A DNA stretch of 64,000 nucleotides from Apodospora peruviana. Taxonomy: Eukaryota; Ascomycota; Sordariomycetes; Sordariales; Lasiosphaeriaceae. Shown piece after piece: positions 44,126-54,749 of this stretch (position 1 is the first letter of the stretch; the number at the start of each line of letters is the position of its first letter). Under the pieces are notes generated by a model. It was not told the DNA's origin. It ran no database searches and was given only the letters and a program-made list of their open reading frames with translations. Where the stretch lies: contig JAUEDM010000006.1 in NCBI GenBank assembly GCA_033439685.1, positions 3,720,001 to 3,784,000 of the forward strand. Direction: 5' to 3'. A program made the translations under genes and the position numbers.

Positions 44126-44442
44126 TTTGACGGTAAAAAGTGGTATTGGGAGTTGTTATTCAAAAGGGTTTGTCAGTCACTCGGTCTTCGTTGTTCCGAG
44201 GCTGATGAGGTTTGAAGATCTGAGTCAGTGGAAGGAAGAGATAAGCTTTCCCATAGCTATCGGTAAAACGCTAACTGCCCTGTGGAGTACTCGAAGCTTA
44301 TCGTGCTTCCATTTTCAGGTGCCGCTGTGGGGACATTTCAGACACAACACCACCACGCCAAGAAGATCGCGATATGATAAAATGTAAAAATACATTTTCG
44401 GCAGCCAAAGACACATTCAGATAGATACAGATGTATCCCGGC
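44126..44442. other. Intergenic stretch
   Basis: About 320 bp upstream of the Rieske start and beyond the membrane-protein stop. Nothing recognisable. Confidence 0.35.
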
Positions 44443-45783
44443 TTATGTACCAGGGTACGGACCCAACTCGTCCCCGTTGGCCCCAAAATACGTCGCCGTG
44501 GCCCTCTTTTTCATGCCGTTTCCATTCCCATTTTCATTCTCATATTGGTCCACACGACTAGCCGGCAACACCTCCTTCGCAAACCCGACATTGTCAGTGG
44601 TCATGATCTCAGGGTTACTCAACGCGTACGCGTCCCTCAACCCCATCAGCTCGTACATGAGCACCATGCGGCAGACCATGACGGAAATCATGTACCGCAC
44701 AACCACCCCCAGCGCGTCCTCGGGGCCAATAAACACCATGCTTGAAAACACAATCGTGCCAAACAGGACATGGGAAATAATGCACACAGACGACAGCCAC
44801 GACAGCACGACATACGAATGCGTCTCCTCGAACTCGTCGATCCGAATATCTTTTTGGGTGGCACTCATCTTTATCTCGCTCGCCAGCCAGTCCCTCCAGA
44901 ACCTGCGAACGTTCCACCGCTTCGCCCACGCCATAAACCCTTTATTCTCGCCGGTGGCCGTCTCGTCCGCGTCGAGCCGCCGGATTCGGGTGCGCAGCAT
45001 CAGAGCGCACAGCACATAATTGAAGATGCCTGTCGCGCCCCATGCGAGCGGCGCAAAGATGGTCGCCGACCAGATGATGCACACCGTCTTCGCGCCGAGC
45101 TCGTAGTCAAGAAACACAATATTGGCGACGGCAGCAATAGCTAAAAGGTACTCGACGCCCGTGGCGATGGCGTTCGACAGCGGAGTCCTTTTAGCCCCTG
45201 ACACAGGTAGAAATTCCTGCCTCTTCAGTACTGTTTGCGCGTGTATCCTGTCCGCCAAGAACGTTTTGGGAGAAACGTACTCGAACGCGCGCCCGAAATA
45301 CACGGATGGCGATCCGCACGCGAGGATGAGGAATAGGAACGGTCGTCGGCCGACGAGCAGTAGGGTACCCATCTCGTCGCCCCGGGGACCAAGGATTGCG
45401 AGGACTGTCGGGGCGACGCCGAGGAGGACTTGCGCGGCCGACAGCTGGGACTTGATGTATTCTCCTGTATTGCTCATGATGCATGCGATGACCGGCTGCG
45501 TCAGCGCGCTGGACCTCGATCCGCCGCCCAACCTGTCGATTTGCGACTCGTCGACCACGCCCGTGCGGTAGTTTTCGTACTGCTCGGTGCAGTTGTTGTG
45601 CAGGATGGAGTCGAAGACGTAGCCGTATTGCTGGTACCAGTGCTGGAACTGGCTTGTGCTCCTCATGGCGGATGCGAGCGCGGGCGAGGCTTGCAGGATG
45701 AGCAGGAGGGTTAGGAGGAGGAGGCTCCTTGGCCCAAAGGGCAGCAATGTGAAGATGCCGCCACGAGACATTGCTAACGTCAT
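44443..45783 (-). CDS. Polytopic membrane protein, fungal, unknown function
   Basis: A single open frame with two candidate starts. ATG at 45783 (MTLAMSRGGIFTLLPFG) gives 446 residues with a normal signal-peptide-like N-terminus. ATG at 45942 gives 499. I prefer 45783 because the first 53 residues of the longer form look like leader sequence. The luminal loop after the signal region contains one cysteine (HNNCTEQYENY). At least six further hydrophobic segments follow, for example EYLLAIAAVANIVFLDYE and YVVLSWLSSVCIISHVLFG. The C-terminus is polar (ENENGNGNGMKKRA). No transporter or receptor signature is recognised, so the role is unknown. Confidence 0.75.
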   Translation of the reverse strand: MTLAMSRGGIFTLLPFGPRSLLLLTLLLILQASPALASAMRSTSQFQHWYQQYGYVFDSILHNNCTEQYENYRTGVVDESQIDRLGGGSRSSALTQPVIACIMSNTGEYIKSQLSAAQVLLGVAPTVLAILGPRGDEMGTLLLVGRRPFLFLILACGSPSVYFGRAFEYVSPKTFLADRIHAQTVLKRQEFLPVSGAKRTPLSNAIATGVEYLLAIAAVANIVFLDYELGAKTVCIIWSATIFAPLAWGATGIFNYVLCALMLRTRIRRLDADETATGENKGFMAWAKRWNVRRFWRDWLASEIKMSATQKDIRIDEFEETHSYVVLSWLSSVCIISHVLFGTIVFSSMVFIGPEDALGVVVRYMISVMVCRMVLMYELMGLRDAYALSNPEIMTTDNVGFAKEVLPASRVDQYENENGNGNGMKKRATATYFGANGDELGPYPGT

Positions 45784-45942
45784 GTCCTTGATGGCGAACG
45801 AAGTGATGGTTTGTGGGTCAAGACAGCCGTTTATTGTGTTGGCATAGGTGCGGAAGTACACAACTTGAAGTTGGTGAACAACGAGAAGGAGGAAAGAGTA
45901 AAAATAGGTGCGACCTGCGGGGAAAAGAAAAATACAATGCAT

Positions 45943-47318
45943 CTGCCAGGCCCCAGACCAAAGATAGTGAGAGCCTCACTCGAGTCGCACACGAACGGAT
46001 CCTTGGGGATGATTATTGGGGCCAAAGCAGCCGCTCTAATGCAGCCTGCATGCAAAAGACGGAACGGCTGAACAACTGATCAATCATCGACGGGTCCTAG
46101 GGCTCCTTCGCGGAGTTGGTGCCATGAACGGGATGCACGCTTTGGTGAAACAGCTGCCCAATGAAGATTATTTCGAGTTACACAGCCAGGGTGGGAAGGA
46201 TTTCCAGCCCATGCCGGAATGCTAAACCCCTGGGTGTGATGGATCAGTTGTTGGGGGCTAGACTGGACGGATACTGCGGCTCTTTTCTGCTGTGCTTGAC
46301 TGTCTGCCCGCCGCTACCTACGGTAACGGAGTAGTAAAGGGATATGATAGCGCCTTGGAGGACGCTCTTAACGAAGGCTGAGATTCTTGCTGATGATTAA
46401 ATGGATATAAGAAGACAAGACTGCTATCAACACCAGGTTCTACGGCTTAATTTGTATCCGTACAATAATAATAAATACCACCGTGATGCAGAGCATGAAA
46501 CTGTGGCTGAAGTACCCCATGTGTCCCGTATGCTAGGATGCAGGAGCTGAGTGGTGAGAGGGCCAATGAGACCGACAGCTTGATGGTGGAACTGATCAAG
46601 AGTCGGGCACGTCGGGTTCCTACTCCGTACCATTTGACACGTGGAATGCTGTGCCGCACGCTATCGATGTACTGTGCAGTAGTGTATTGTAGCGGCCATG
46701 GCGCTATCCGCAGCGACGTTCGAGTCCTACACTCACCGTCCCTGTTCGCCGTTGAAGCCATGGCGATGCCATAATGTACGGACCGCGTCAGTCGCTCTGA
46801 TTGAAGCACCAGTGAGAGACAGCTGTGACAAATCCCAAGTGTGAGAAAAGGAGAACGAAAAGCAAAAAGAAAAAGTAATAAGGATTTGGTCATTCAAGGT
46901 GTGATCAATATCTGCGGAGATACGGAGATAAGAAGACTCGGCGGACGACTCACGATACTACCACAGCCGCTTCAGTTTGGTATCAAAGACACCGCCCAGT
47001 CGGCCGAAATCACGCGTTCTGTTGACAATGACACCTACCAGAGACTTCAGTGAACACTTCATTCACCGAGCGTCCCCAAAGGTCAGACTCGGACAACTAA
47101 AGCACTTCTTGCTACTCAATATATTGGCCTACGCCGGAAAATCGAGAAAAGAATGTTCGCTTTCTAAAACTAAACCAGAATACTCGGATAGTTCCAAAGG
47201 TTAAAATAAAATTGCCAGGATTTTGCGAAAATGGGAGATATAATGCAAGACGTTTCCATAATCATCACCACGCAAGTATAGACTATCTATTAATAAGAAT
47301 ACGGGCGTTAGTACGAGT
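45943..47318. other. Long gene-free stretch
   Basis: About 1.4 kb without a supportable coding region. A 148-codon minus frame (46447-46893) and small plus frames have no motif and no intron logic. Composition becomes AT-rich from about 47100. It is likely the promoter of the membrane-protein gene on its left side, with repeat-derived sequence on its right. Confidence 0.35.
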
Positions 47319-47789
47319 TCAGCGAACTAGTTCTACACCATTCCACGGTAAACAGTAGCCATCGGGTACCTTACAAAACCTGTAAGATTCCTTGTTTATG
47401 ACATGATTTAGGATCGGTTGCTTGGGCCTGAGACTCTCGCCGTACGACCCTGGTTCCGAGTCAACATGAGGGTTTGTCTCGATTTCGAAACCTAGGGCGG
47501 CCGATAGGAGCAATGTTGTGTAAATCTTCCTTTCCGTTCTTGCCAAGTTCAATAGGAACAAAACTTGCAGCGGCCGACAGAGCAACACTGCAGTGCCATC
47601 ATTCGCTGTTTTTCCACAAAAATAAATTTCGAGCCGGCCCAGGGCAGCGATGACGATTGTCAGACGAGGGCGGGTAAACTTGACCCGGTAGTTGTGTAAG
47701 TTAACCTCAATTTGTTTCCAACCGGATCCTGAGAGCGGCCGACGGAGATGCAGGGCAGTGATATTTATATCGTTGAATTTACCAAGCAA
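47319..47789 (-). pseudogene. Open remnant containing the 50-bp dispersed segment
   Basis: A 156-codon minus frame with ATG at 47789 stays open to 47319. Its last 25 residues include the VPDGYCLPWNGV peptide encoded by the dispersed segment also present twice at 25 kb. The remainder has no recognisable family. It may be another fragment of the same unknown gene family as the 24.8-25.6 kb remnant. Expression is doubtful. Confidence 0.3.
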
Positions 47790-47978
47790 GTATAAAATAA
47801 ACGCTTTCTGCGTCTATGGAGACTTTAAGCCACGCAGCAAGTTCTCACATCTTCTCGACATCCTATGATAACCAGTTCAAGTTTACTTACACCACCTAAA
47901 CATCTCACATCACTCAGCTACATATTCGACAAAGTTAAAGCACACTCTTCAAGCACTCTCGAAGCAACAGGGATAAAC

Positions 47979-48020
47979 ATGTGCTGTCTTAACTTCTTCA
48001 AGAAGCTCTTGGGGTTTTAG
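47979..48020 (+). CDS. Tiny 13-codon frame after a promoter-like leader
   Basis: ATG at 47979 opens MCCLNFFKKLLGF and stops at 48020. It follows a long AT/CT-rich leader of the kind seen before real fungal ATGs (ACTCAGCTACATATTCGAC and on). It could be an upstream ORF, a first exon that lost its gene, or chance. The downstream sequence was disrupted by the LTR-like repeat starting at 48313. Confidence 0.15.
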   Translation: MCCLNFFKKLLGF

Positions 48021-48312
48021 AATTCTCATCATCCACGTGGCTAAGGCCGCGAGACGACAAGGATCATCATCAACATGAGTAGGTTTCTCACCCCCCTGCG
48101 TCCCCTCTTCCTTTCCTATCTTGTTCCTTTTGACAAGGGAAACAAATCAAAGCTGCAACAGCCGCTTGAGCCAAAAGCCAGTTTGTTAACCAACGACATA
48201 TATTAGGTCCGCCGTTCAATCAGCGAGTGCCGTCATCCATCGCGGTTCTAGTATGCTCGTACGGATAAACCAAATCGGAGGTGTGATGTCAGAGTCTCTG
48301 GGCAGTTGTTTC

Positions 48313-49226
48313 GGTTGATCTGAACTACTTCTACGGGGCTACCTTTAGCTCTATAGAAGGTGGTGCAAGTCGTAGTACGGCCTGCACAGCGGAAGGAATG
48401 CGGAAGCGTCAGCGGTACAGAAGCTGTAGGGGGGAACAATAGAACAAGAATATAGTGAACTATGCACTGTAACAACTGTCAGAAGCGATGCACTGTGGAC
48501 TCGTTGATGTTTTATGAGATTTTATTCCATGATTGTATTGCCCCCCCCCATCTAGCTTTCTGGTGAAGCCAGAGAGCTTCTTATAGTTGTAGATGGTGGC
48601 AAGCCGGCACAATCATAATTGCGCGTCTTGTGACAACTATTACAAATCCACAGTTTTTGGATGTTTCTAGACCGTTGATTACCGACATCAAAGAAGTTGG
48701 TGTCCTGGCATGCAGTGCCAGAACCTTCTTCATTCGGACAGCAACAAGTGTTAAGTGAACGATTCAACTTGGACACAAGGGCTGTATAACGAACTATGCG
48801 CTGTAAACAAGAGGGGAGAGTTCTATTGCAAAGACAAAGTCTTGTTGGGTAAAATACACTATCTCGATCCGTGAGTTGACCACTGATTTTCTTCTACAAT
48901 AATACGAAGAGAAAAAGTAAGAGACATGCAGACCTGACTTATAGCCGTAGGCCTGTGGGTAACTGGAATACAGTGATTAGAAATCAGCTGTTATTCCAGA
49001 GCCTTCTATATATCTATTAACCTTTTAAAGGCAGTAACCAGAATATTCTTTGGGCTTGAAAGCCCCTGAAGACTGTGTTGTAGGCTCTGTAGTTTCCAGA
49101 GCTTTCTGTGGGGCCGGTGGCCCCTGAGCGTTACCAGGGCAATAGGCCCACGATAATCAACACCACTGTAAGTCAGTGATCAGCACTGCTGCCCCCTTAT
49201 TTGAATCCACTGAAAGCCACTGTATG
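48313..49226 (-). mobile_element. Degenerate LTR-like repeat, copy 2
   Basis: Second copy of the 579-1228 repeat, in the same orientation, 47.7 kb away. Without the 266-bp insert at 48476-48741 its length is 648 bp, almost equal to copy 1. Shared landmarks include TTAGCTCTA(C/T)AGAAGGTG at the left and CACTGTAAGTCAGTGATCAG at the right. The differences are mostly transitions plus small indels. The truncated transglutaminase-like pseudogene begins within about 25 bp of its right end. Confidence 0.6.
48476..48741. mobile_element. 266-bp MITE-like insertion in LTR-like copy 2
   Basis: Copy 1 has the empty site GTAACAACAAGTG. Copy 2 carries 266 extra bases there. The insert starts CTGTCAGAA and ends TTCGGACAG, giving imperfect terminal inverted repeats (8 of 9 match). 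It is flanked by CAA on both sides (48473-48475, 48742-48744) as a 3-bp target duplication. A CAAC reading with slightly shifted ends is equally possible. It contains a nine-C run and no coding domain I can name. Small non-autonomous DNA transposon is the best description. Confidence 0.6.
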
Positions 49227-49251
49227 AAGGCATTCAGTTTAACAATATCGA

Positions 49252-51066
49252 TAAGAGGATGCCACGGTGCAGAACCTCGACCAGTGGGTTGCGTGGGTGG
49301 TCAAGCGCTGCCATGCCTCCGTCGCGGACCACAGGGAGGATTCCACCGTCCAGGTTCCGCTGGCGGACCGTATCCATTCCTTTAGATACGATATTGTACG
49401 TTTCTGGTCTCCTTACCCACCATGTGATGACACGATTACTGACTATAATTCTGCGTCAACAGTGGCACGGCGGCGTAAACTATGCCGGCAGTGCGTATGG
49501 AAAGACGTTCGACCTGGATTATTGGCTTCAGGACTTCGACAAAACCGGAGCCTGGAACATGGTCAACTGCTACGACCAAGCCGCCATCGTCCAGATTGCC
49601 ACGCTGCTTGGTGTTCCCTGTGATCGAATTGGTTGGGAGTACAAGGAGCCGTTCGGCTACATCACCAATACCGACATTGTGGGATGGGGCGTCACCAACA
49701 ATCTAAGCCAATGCCCACCTCTTAATTTTCTTACACACATCTGACCAAAGCCCGACAGCCATTCTACCAGAACAACCATGACTTGAAAGTGCTCACCGAG
49801 GCGGACAAGCCCCACTCAAGGCAGCGCCTTCGGCAAACCACGCCTTCATCTCCTACACCAACTCCGCCGGGCAGCGCATGGCACTCGATGCCTGCGCAGG
49901 TCCGCACACCGGCAGCGAGACTGTCGCGGCCTACCTCATGAACAGCATCGATGACACCAATTCCATGACCAGCCTCTACTACCAAACCTATGGCACCAAG
50001 TACAACACCGCGCAAGCCATGCTGAGTATCACGGCCCTCGAGATGGACAACGGCAAGGGCGTGCAGACCGTCGACCAGCACAAGGACTCGTACTACACCG
50101 TCAAGACCACAGGCGGCGTCCTGACCTACACCGACCTCAAGAACATTGGCACGACCATGGCGTCACGCTGGCTCGAGTTCGCCAAATTCGTCCAGCAGAC
50201 GCCCAACCACAGCAAAAAGATCGACCTCGGCTAGTTCTTCATCGACTTCCAAACCAAAGTCGTCAACCGCCTCCCGCCCGCGACCGGCAGCACGGCCATC
50301 TTTACCCAGCAGAGTCCCCGGTCCCAGGTGGTCGCCAAAAAGACCATCTCCTACGAAAGCCGGACTGGACGTGACTCTGCCCCCTCCCGCCACCGGCGGC
50401 GTCTCCGCGACTCCTCAGCGGCCGATCGTCAGCCTGACCGTCAAGGTCCTCGACACAGCCGACCACGCGCTCGCCGAAGTCGCCACCTACATGCAATGCC
50501 TAACCCGCGACCCGGACACGCTCTTCGAGACACCCGACACGGCGTCAGATTCGACCCAGCTCGGCCACCTGCACCTGCAAGCCAAGGCCCCCAACGGGCT
50601 CAACATATTCCTTTACGAGAAACATGGTCGTCTGGGTCGAGACGCAGGACTACCAGCTCTGGCTCGACCTGGCCGGCGACGCGGAGCAGCTGATCAACGC
50701 GGCGACGGGCGAGGACGCGCCCCTGGCGGCGGTGATCACGAGCCCGACGGAGCCGATCGGCAAGTCCGGCACGCTGACCATCACCGTGGAGTGCTCGGGC
50801 GCGCGCTTAGTTGAGGCCATGCAGGACCAGACACGCTTCTTCCCGCTCGGGTGGACGCGCGTGGACGACAAGTGGACTTTTACGTTCCAGGTGCTGGACA
50901 AGGAGTTCTGGACGCAGGACGGGGATCCGGTGCCCGAGACCAAGGCTGGGGTGGACTCGATTACATTTGTGATTGTCGCGGACAAGACGGGGATTGCGCA
51001 GGCGGAAGAGGTTGATATTCAGTTTGCGGAGGCGGAAGAGGTTGATATTCAGTTTGCGGAGGCGTG
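49252..51066 (+). pseudogene. Transglutaminase-like cysteine enzyme, 5'-truncated and frameshifted
   Basis: Plus-strand pieces form a protein with a Cys-His-Asp layout. After an intron (GTACGT to CAACAG), MVNCYDQAAIVQIATLLGV supplies the Cys. NHAFISYTNSAGQ supplies the His, and ALDACAGPHTGSE supplies the Asp, in the order of transglutaminase-like or papain-fold enzymes. C-terminal parts (about 50430-51066) look like beta-sandwich domains. There is no start: the frame meets a TAA at about 49249, next to the LTR-like repeat. The donor expected at about 49701 (AACAATCTAAG) lacks GT, a TAG lies near 50232, and frame changes occur near 49820, 50390 and 50620. Substrate unknown. Confidence 0.65.
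51001..51060 (+). repeat. 30-bp exact tandem duplication in coding frame
   Basis: Two identical 30-bp units (51001-51030, 51031-51060) duplicate ten codons (EEVDIQFAEA) just before the stop of the transglutaminase-like pseudogene. The identity indicates a recent event. Confidence 0.9.
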
Positions 51067-51179
51067 ATGGTTGTTAAACCTCTTCTTCTTATGATTATTT
51101 ACGAGCTTTTTGCGGGGGTATTCTCTGAATGTCGTCTCCCGCTTCACTCCCCAAAATAGGCAGATGGAACATGTAGTGG

Positions 51180-51227
51180 TTCAAGCTTTTTTGAGTTCAA
51201 GCTTTTTTGAGTTCAAGCTTTTTTGAG
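51180..51227. repeat. 16-bp tandem repeat, three units
   Basis: Three exact copies of TTCAAGCTTTTTTGAG occupy 51180-51227. Each unit has its own small dyad (AAGCTT), and the tract lies between the stops of two convergent loci. Confidence 0.9.
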
Positions 51228-51356
51228 TTCATGTTTGCCTCCTCCCTCCAGGTATTACCGGCAGCCGGCAGCCTTTCCTGCCTGCCAGTTCGAAGGTTTG
51301 TGACGTCCAGAAATAGAATCTCAGGTAGAACATACAGTTCTTCTTCGCGCAGCCAA

Positions 51357-54150
51357 TTACTCAGGTAGTTCGATCCATTTCTTCCCTTTCAACACAGCTT
51401 GAAGCGCTGTCGTGAACTCCTCGTTTTCAACACGGTTGAGTTGGTTGAAACTGGCAGCCCAAACGCGGCGGGGGGCAAAGCGAGCCTGTACCAGCACTTC
51501 AATGGTCTTCAACATCGCGTTTAGAGTTGTATTATCCAACAAGTCTGCCACTGGGACATTTGCAAGCTTCCGGAAAAGTATATTGGTAACAGTCCGATAT
51601 GGTTCGCCCCAAAATACTTCGGGCAGCAGGTGCAGTATCCGGGGCAACTCTAAACCTGTGGAATGTGAACTGCTCTCCAGCTTTGCTTGAAGGTATGGTG
51701 CGCAGAACTGGCATGCGGCGAGCATGGGTCGTATCATCGTGTCTGGGAAGAGCTCGGCCATCTGCCGACGGGACAGCGAATTCATGATGACGTGCATGCC
51801 ATAGGCATCACCGATCCAGACACCAGGGGGAACTGGATGAAGTTGGTCGATTATCCGGAGCAGCTTAGACCTAGTTTCCGGCGAGTTGCGGCAAGATCGC
51901 CCAACTTTGAAGATATCATTGACCTTTAGTTTCGCCGTGATAATCGCTCCGGTGTTATCGGATCGATTCCAGTTAGAGACCAGAATAGATGTGAGCACCA
52001 AGCCCGGGTCGTAGCCTGCAGGTCCGTCGTTCTCTACGGAAGACCTGACACTCTGCAGCCAGTCGAAGACGGTTCGATGGAGAAACCCAATAGATGTTGG
52101 TAGTAACCTGTCATCCACGTGAACCTGTAAAATTCCTCCAGTAGCCCCAGCCAACCGCCTCTCCAACACTGGTAAGATTTCCGTGATCTGATCTTCATTA
52201 GGATAGGGCTGAAGCGTAGTCGGGTCTTGGCAGTTGATGGCCATCCAGAACTCTAGCGCTTCGAAGGGGCGATCAATATTTTCATTCCACCGGAAAACGA
52301 GCTGGTACATCCTTGAAGCCCGCTCGCGGTGGGCCGGGTCAAGTCGTCTCCGCATGGACGCGTAGAGTTCCTCGAGTCCGGGCGGTAGACTGTTGAAGAT
52401 GGTCCAAATCTCATGAAGGTCATTGTATTCCCGAGCCGATTCGATGAGTTTCTGAACAACAAGAGCAACCCAGAGAAAGACACCGTCGGCCTTGTTGATA
52501 ATCTGGGATTCCAGGTCCTTAATACTTGCAGGGTCGAGTCCTCTCAGCTCTTGGAATGCGGGGGTGCTGCGCAGACGGGCACAAACGTACTTTTCGATAT
52601 CGGGCCTGGTGAAAAGTTCCATCCTTAGCGACGGGTATGTGCGAAACTCATCCTGGAAGACGTTCCAGGGACGACTTGAGACGCAAAGCTTAACTTTGCA
52701 GTCACGGTGAAGTTGCTTGAAAAAAGATAGGAGGCTGTCAAAGTCCCCTTCATATTCGTCGAGACCGTCAACAAAAAGAGCAAGTCGGTCGGTGCCTTCG
52801 GTCTGGGAGACAAATTGAATGACGGAATCTCCAAGCTCCGCGATGGTCCAGTCCGGGGGTTCTGGGGCATCCGTTCCGGCAAGTTGGAAGTACAAGTGGC
52901 GTTTCCAGGCAACACGATGACAAAGATCTGGCCGCTGCTTGAGAAGTTGGTGGAGAATGGTCGATAGGAGGCCGGCTTGGCTTTTCTGCAACGAAGATCC
53001 TGGATTCCAAAAATACACGCTGCAAATAAGAAGGCGGAACCCACCAGCCCAGGCCTGGAGATGGGTCTCAATCCCAGGAGTTGTCGCGATAAACTTCATC
53101 AGCGTACTCTTTCCAGAGGCTGGTTTGCCTGTGATCCAGAAAGGGGCGTCGTTGGTTTGTGATTCCAGCCATTCCTTGAACTTGATCGGCGCCGTCGCGA
53201 CAGAGTTGGTACTCTCGGGACCCTGGTCGGCAAGAAGCCATTGAAAGGTTTCAGGGAAAGGGGTTTCGATTTGACGCCCACGGGCCGTCATATCCTCAAA
53301 CTCCAGACTCCTTAGAATCCTGCGATGAATCGGACCGTCGTCTTGAACCGGGTTCTCGTTTATCACGGGAGGGAGTTGGAAGTCCGGTTGATCGGCTGTT
53401 GTGATTGAAGTCCATAGCCCGCTCGCCATCTTTTCCCTTTCGAGTGCGGTTGCCAGCGGCTGGCCACGAGAGACATTGCTGAATTCCGGTTGGAGGTTGA
53501 TGATGGCTTTCTGAATGGGTCGAAGAACGTTGAGGACCTCTCCAACGCCTTCGTCAACGCCAGCGAGCTTTGCGCGGCTCTCTATAGCATCGTCTCTTTG
53601 CGGTCGCATAATGACCTAAGGTTAGCGTGATGTCTCGTATGACACGCAAGAACAAAAGAAAAAGAGCAAGAGAAAGAGAAAGGGACAGAAAGCCAACATA
53701 CGAGATGCACATAATGAGGTTCATCATGACTTGCTCGCGAATGCTCCTCAATCCGCCCTGCAGGCGGTCGATGTCGTCCTGCCTGAACTTGGTACGAATA
53801 GCAACCGCGAATGCGCGCAAGCCATGAGACCGACCACCGCCAGATCTTACGGTCACCGTCAAGCTGTCGGTAAGAATCCGGAGCTCCGTCTCGACCTGTG
53901 CACATTCTGCGGCAAGTCTCGCGAGCGACGCGGCCTGGCGGGGATAACGGGCCTGGAGACTGGCGATCCTGTCGCGGGCCCCCGAGGCATTTCCCGACAG
54001 CTCGCGCGACTCGGTATCGAGAGCGGACAATGCTTCGGGCCGGCCGGCCTCGGATTTTTGAACCTCCAGATAGAGGGAGACCAACTTGGCGCCGAAATCA
54101 ACAAAGGTGATGATCCCGGTCACAATCGAGAAAGCACTGAGTGGATCCAT
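51357..54150 (-). CDS. NACHT-type STAND NTPase
   Basis: Two exons (54150-53702, 53595-51357) give about 895 residues. Exon 1 (MDPLSAFSIVTGIITFVDFG) is the helical N-terminal domain typical of fungal STAND proteins. Exon 2 has Walker A ITGKPASGKST (about 304-314) and Walker B LALFVDGLDEYEGD (about 419-432), then SSRPWNVF and the GVFLWVALVV winged-helix segment. The C-terminal 350 residues show no ankyrin, WD or TPR repeats. The donor is GTATGT. The obvious acceptor CTTAG at 53619 leads to a stop, and the frame is kept only with AAAG at 53596. Such proteins couple ligand sensing to incompatibility or defence. The gene is divergent from the Zn2Cys6 factor. Confidence 0.87.
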
Positions 54151-54749
54151 CCGGTCCGAGTCTTTGCTGCTTCCAGGTATGGGAGAATTAGCGGCGCAGA
54201 TGATGTGATAAAGTAGGTCCTTCGACCTTCACGGGAGGAGCGACTTGCAGAGTGGAAAGTAAAAGAATCAGCGATCCAACGAGGCAACAGGCAGTTGGGT
54301 GAGGCAATGACGAAGAAACCCCGTGGGGGGAAATTATTAGGCACCAGTCGCACCTGACTTGCCTGCAAAAAGATTGGTAGACCTTTATCTTTTGGGCCTG
54401 GTTCCTCCAGGTATTCTCTGTGGCGTCCAACCGTATCCTCTGTTGAAAAGGGGGTGCATGCAGAGGAAGCTAGACCTAATACGGGAATTCGGTGTGAGGC
54501 GCCGACTACCCCGTACAGCCTCACTTTTCAACATGAGTTTCCTGACTTGAAACCCGCCGTGCCGAGATATAAGGGAGGGAATGAGATTTAAACCACGCCG
54601 TTCTCTGCTTATACCCGACTCGCCTTCTCTCCTCTTCTTCTTCTTCTGATTTTTATATCATCGGTATCGCAACTCTTCTTGAATCGGACCAGCTCGTTGC
54701 TTGCCAGCTCACCAAACACTTAATCAAGCGCTAACCTCATTCGCCAATC
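54151..54749. promoter_or_regulatory. Divergent promoter region between NACHT gene and Zn2Cys6 factor
   Basis: About 600 bp between head-to-head start codons with no supported gene. The right half has a CT-rich run (54630-54650) before the ATG at 54750. Confidence 0.4.

Noticed and set aside
45122..45571. 149-codon and other plus frames opposite the polytopic membrane protein
   Set aside because: They mirror the codon structure of the minus-strand gene, which has clear membrane segments.
46447..46893. 148-codon minus frame with a hydrophobic start
   Set aside because: No family, no conserved blocks and no intron continuation. Treated as non-coding.
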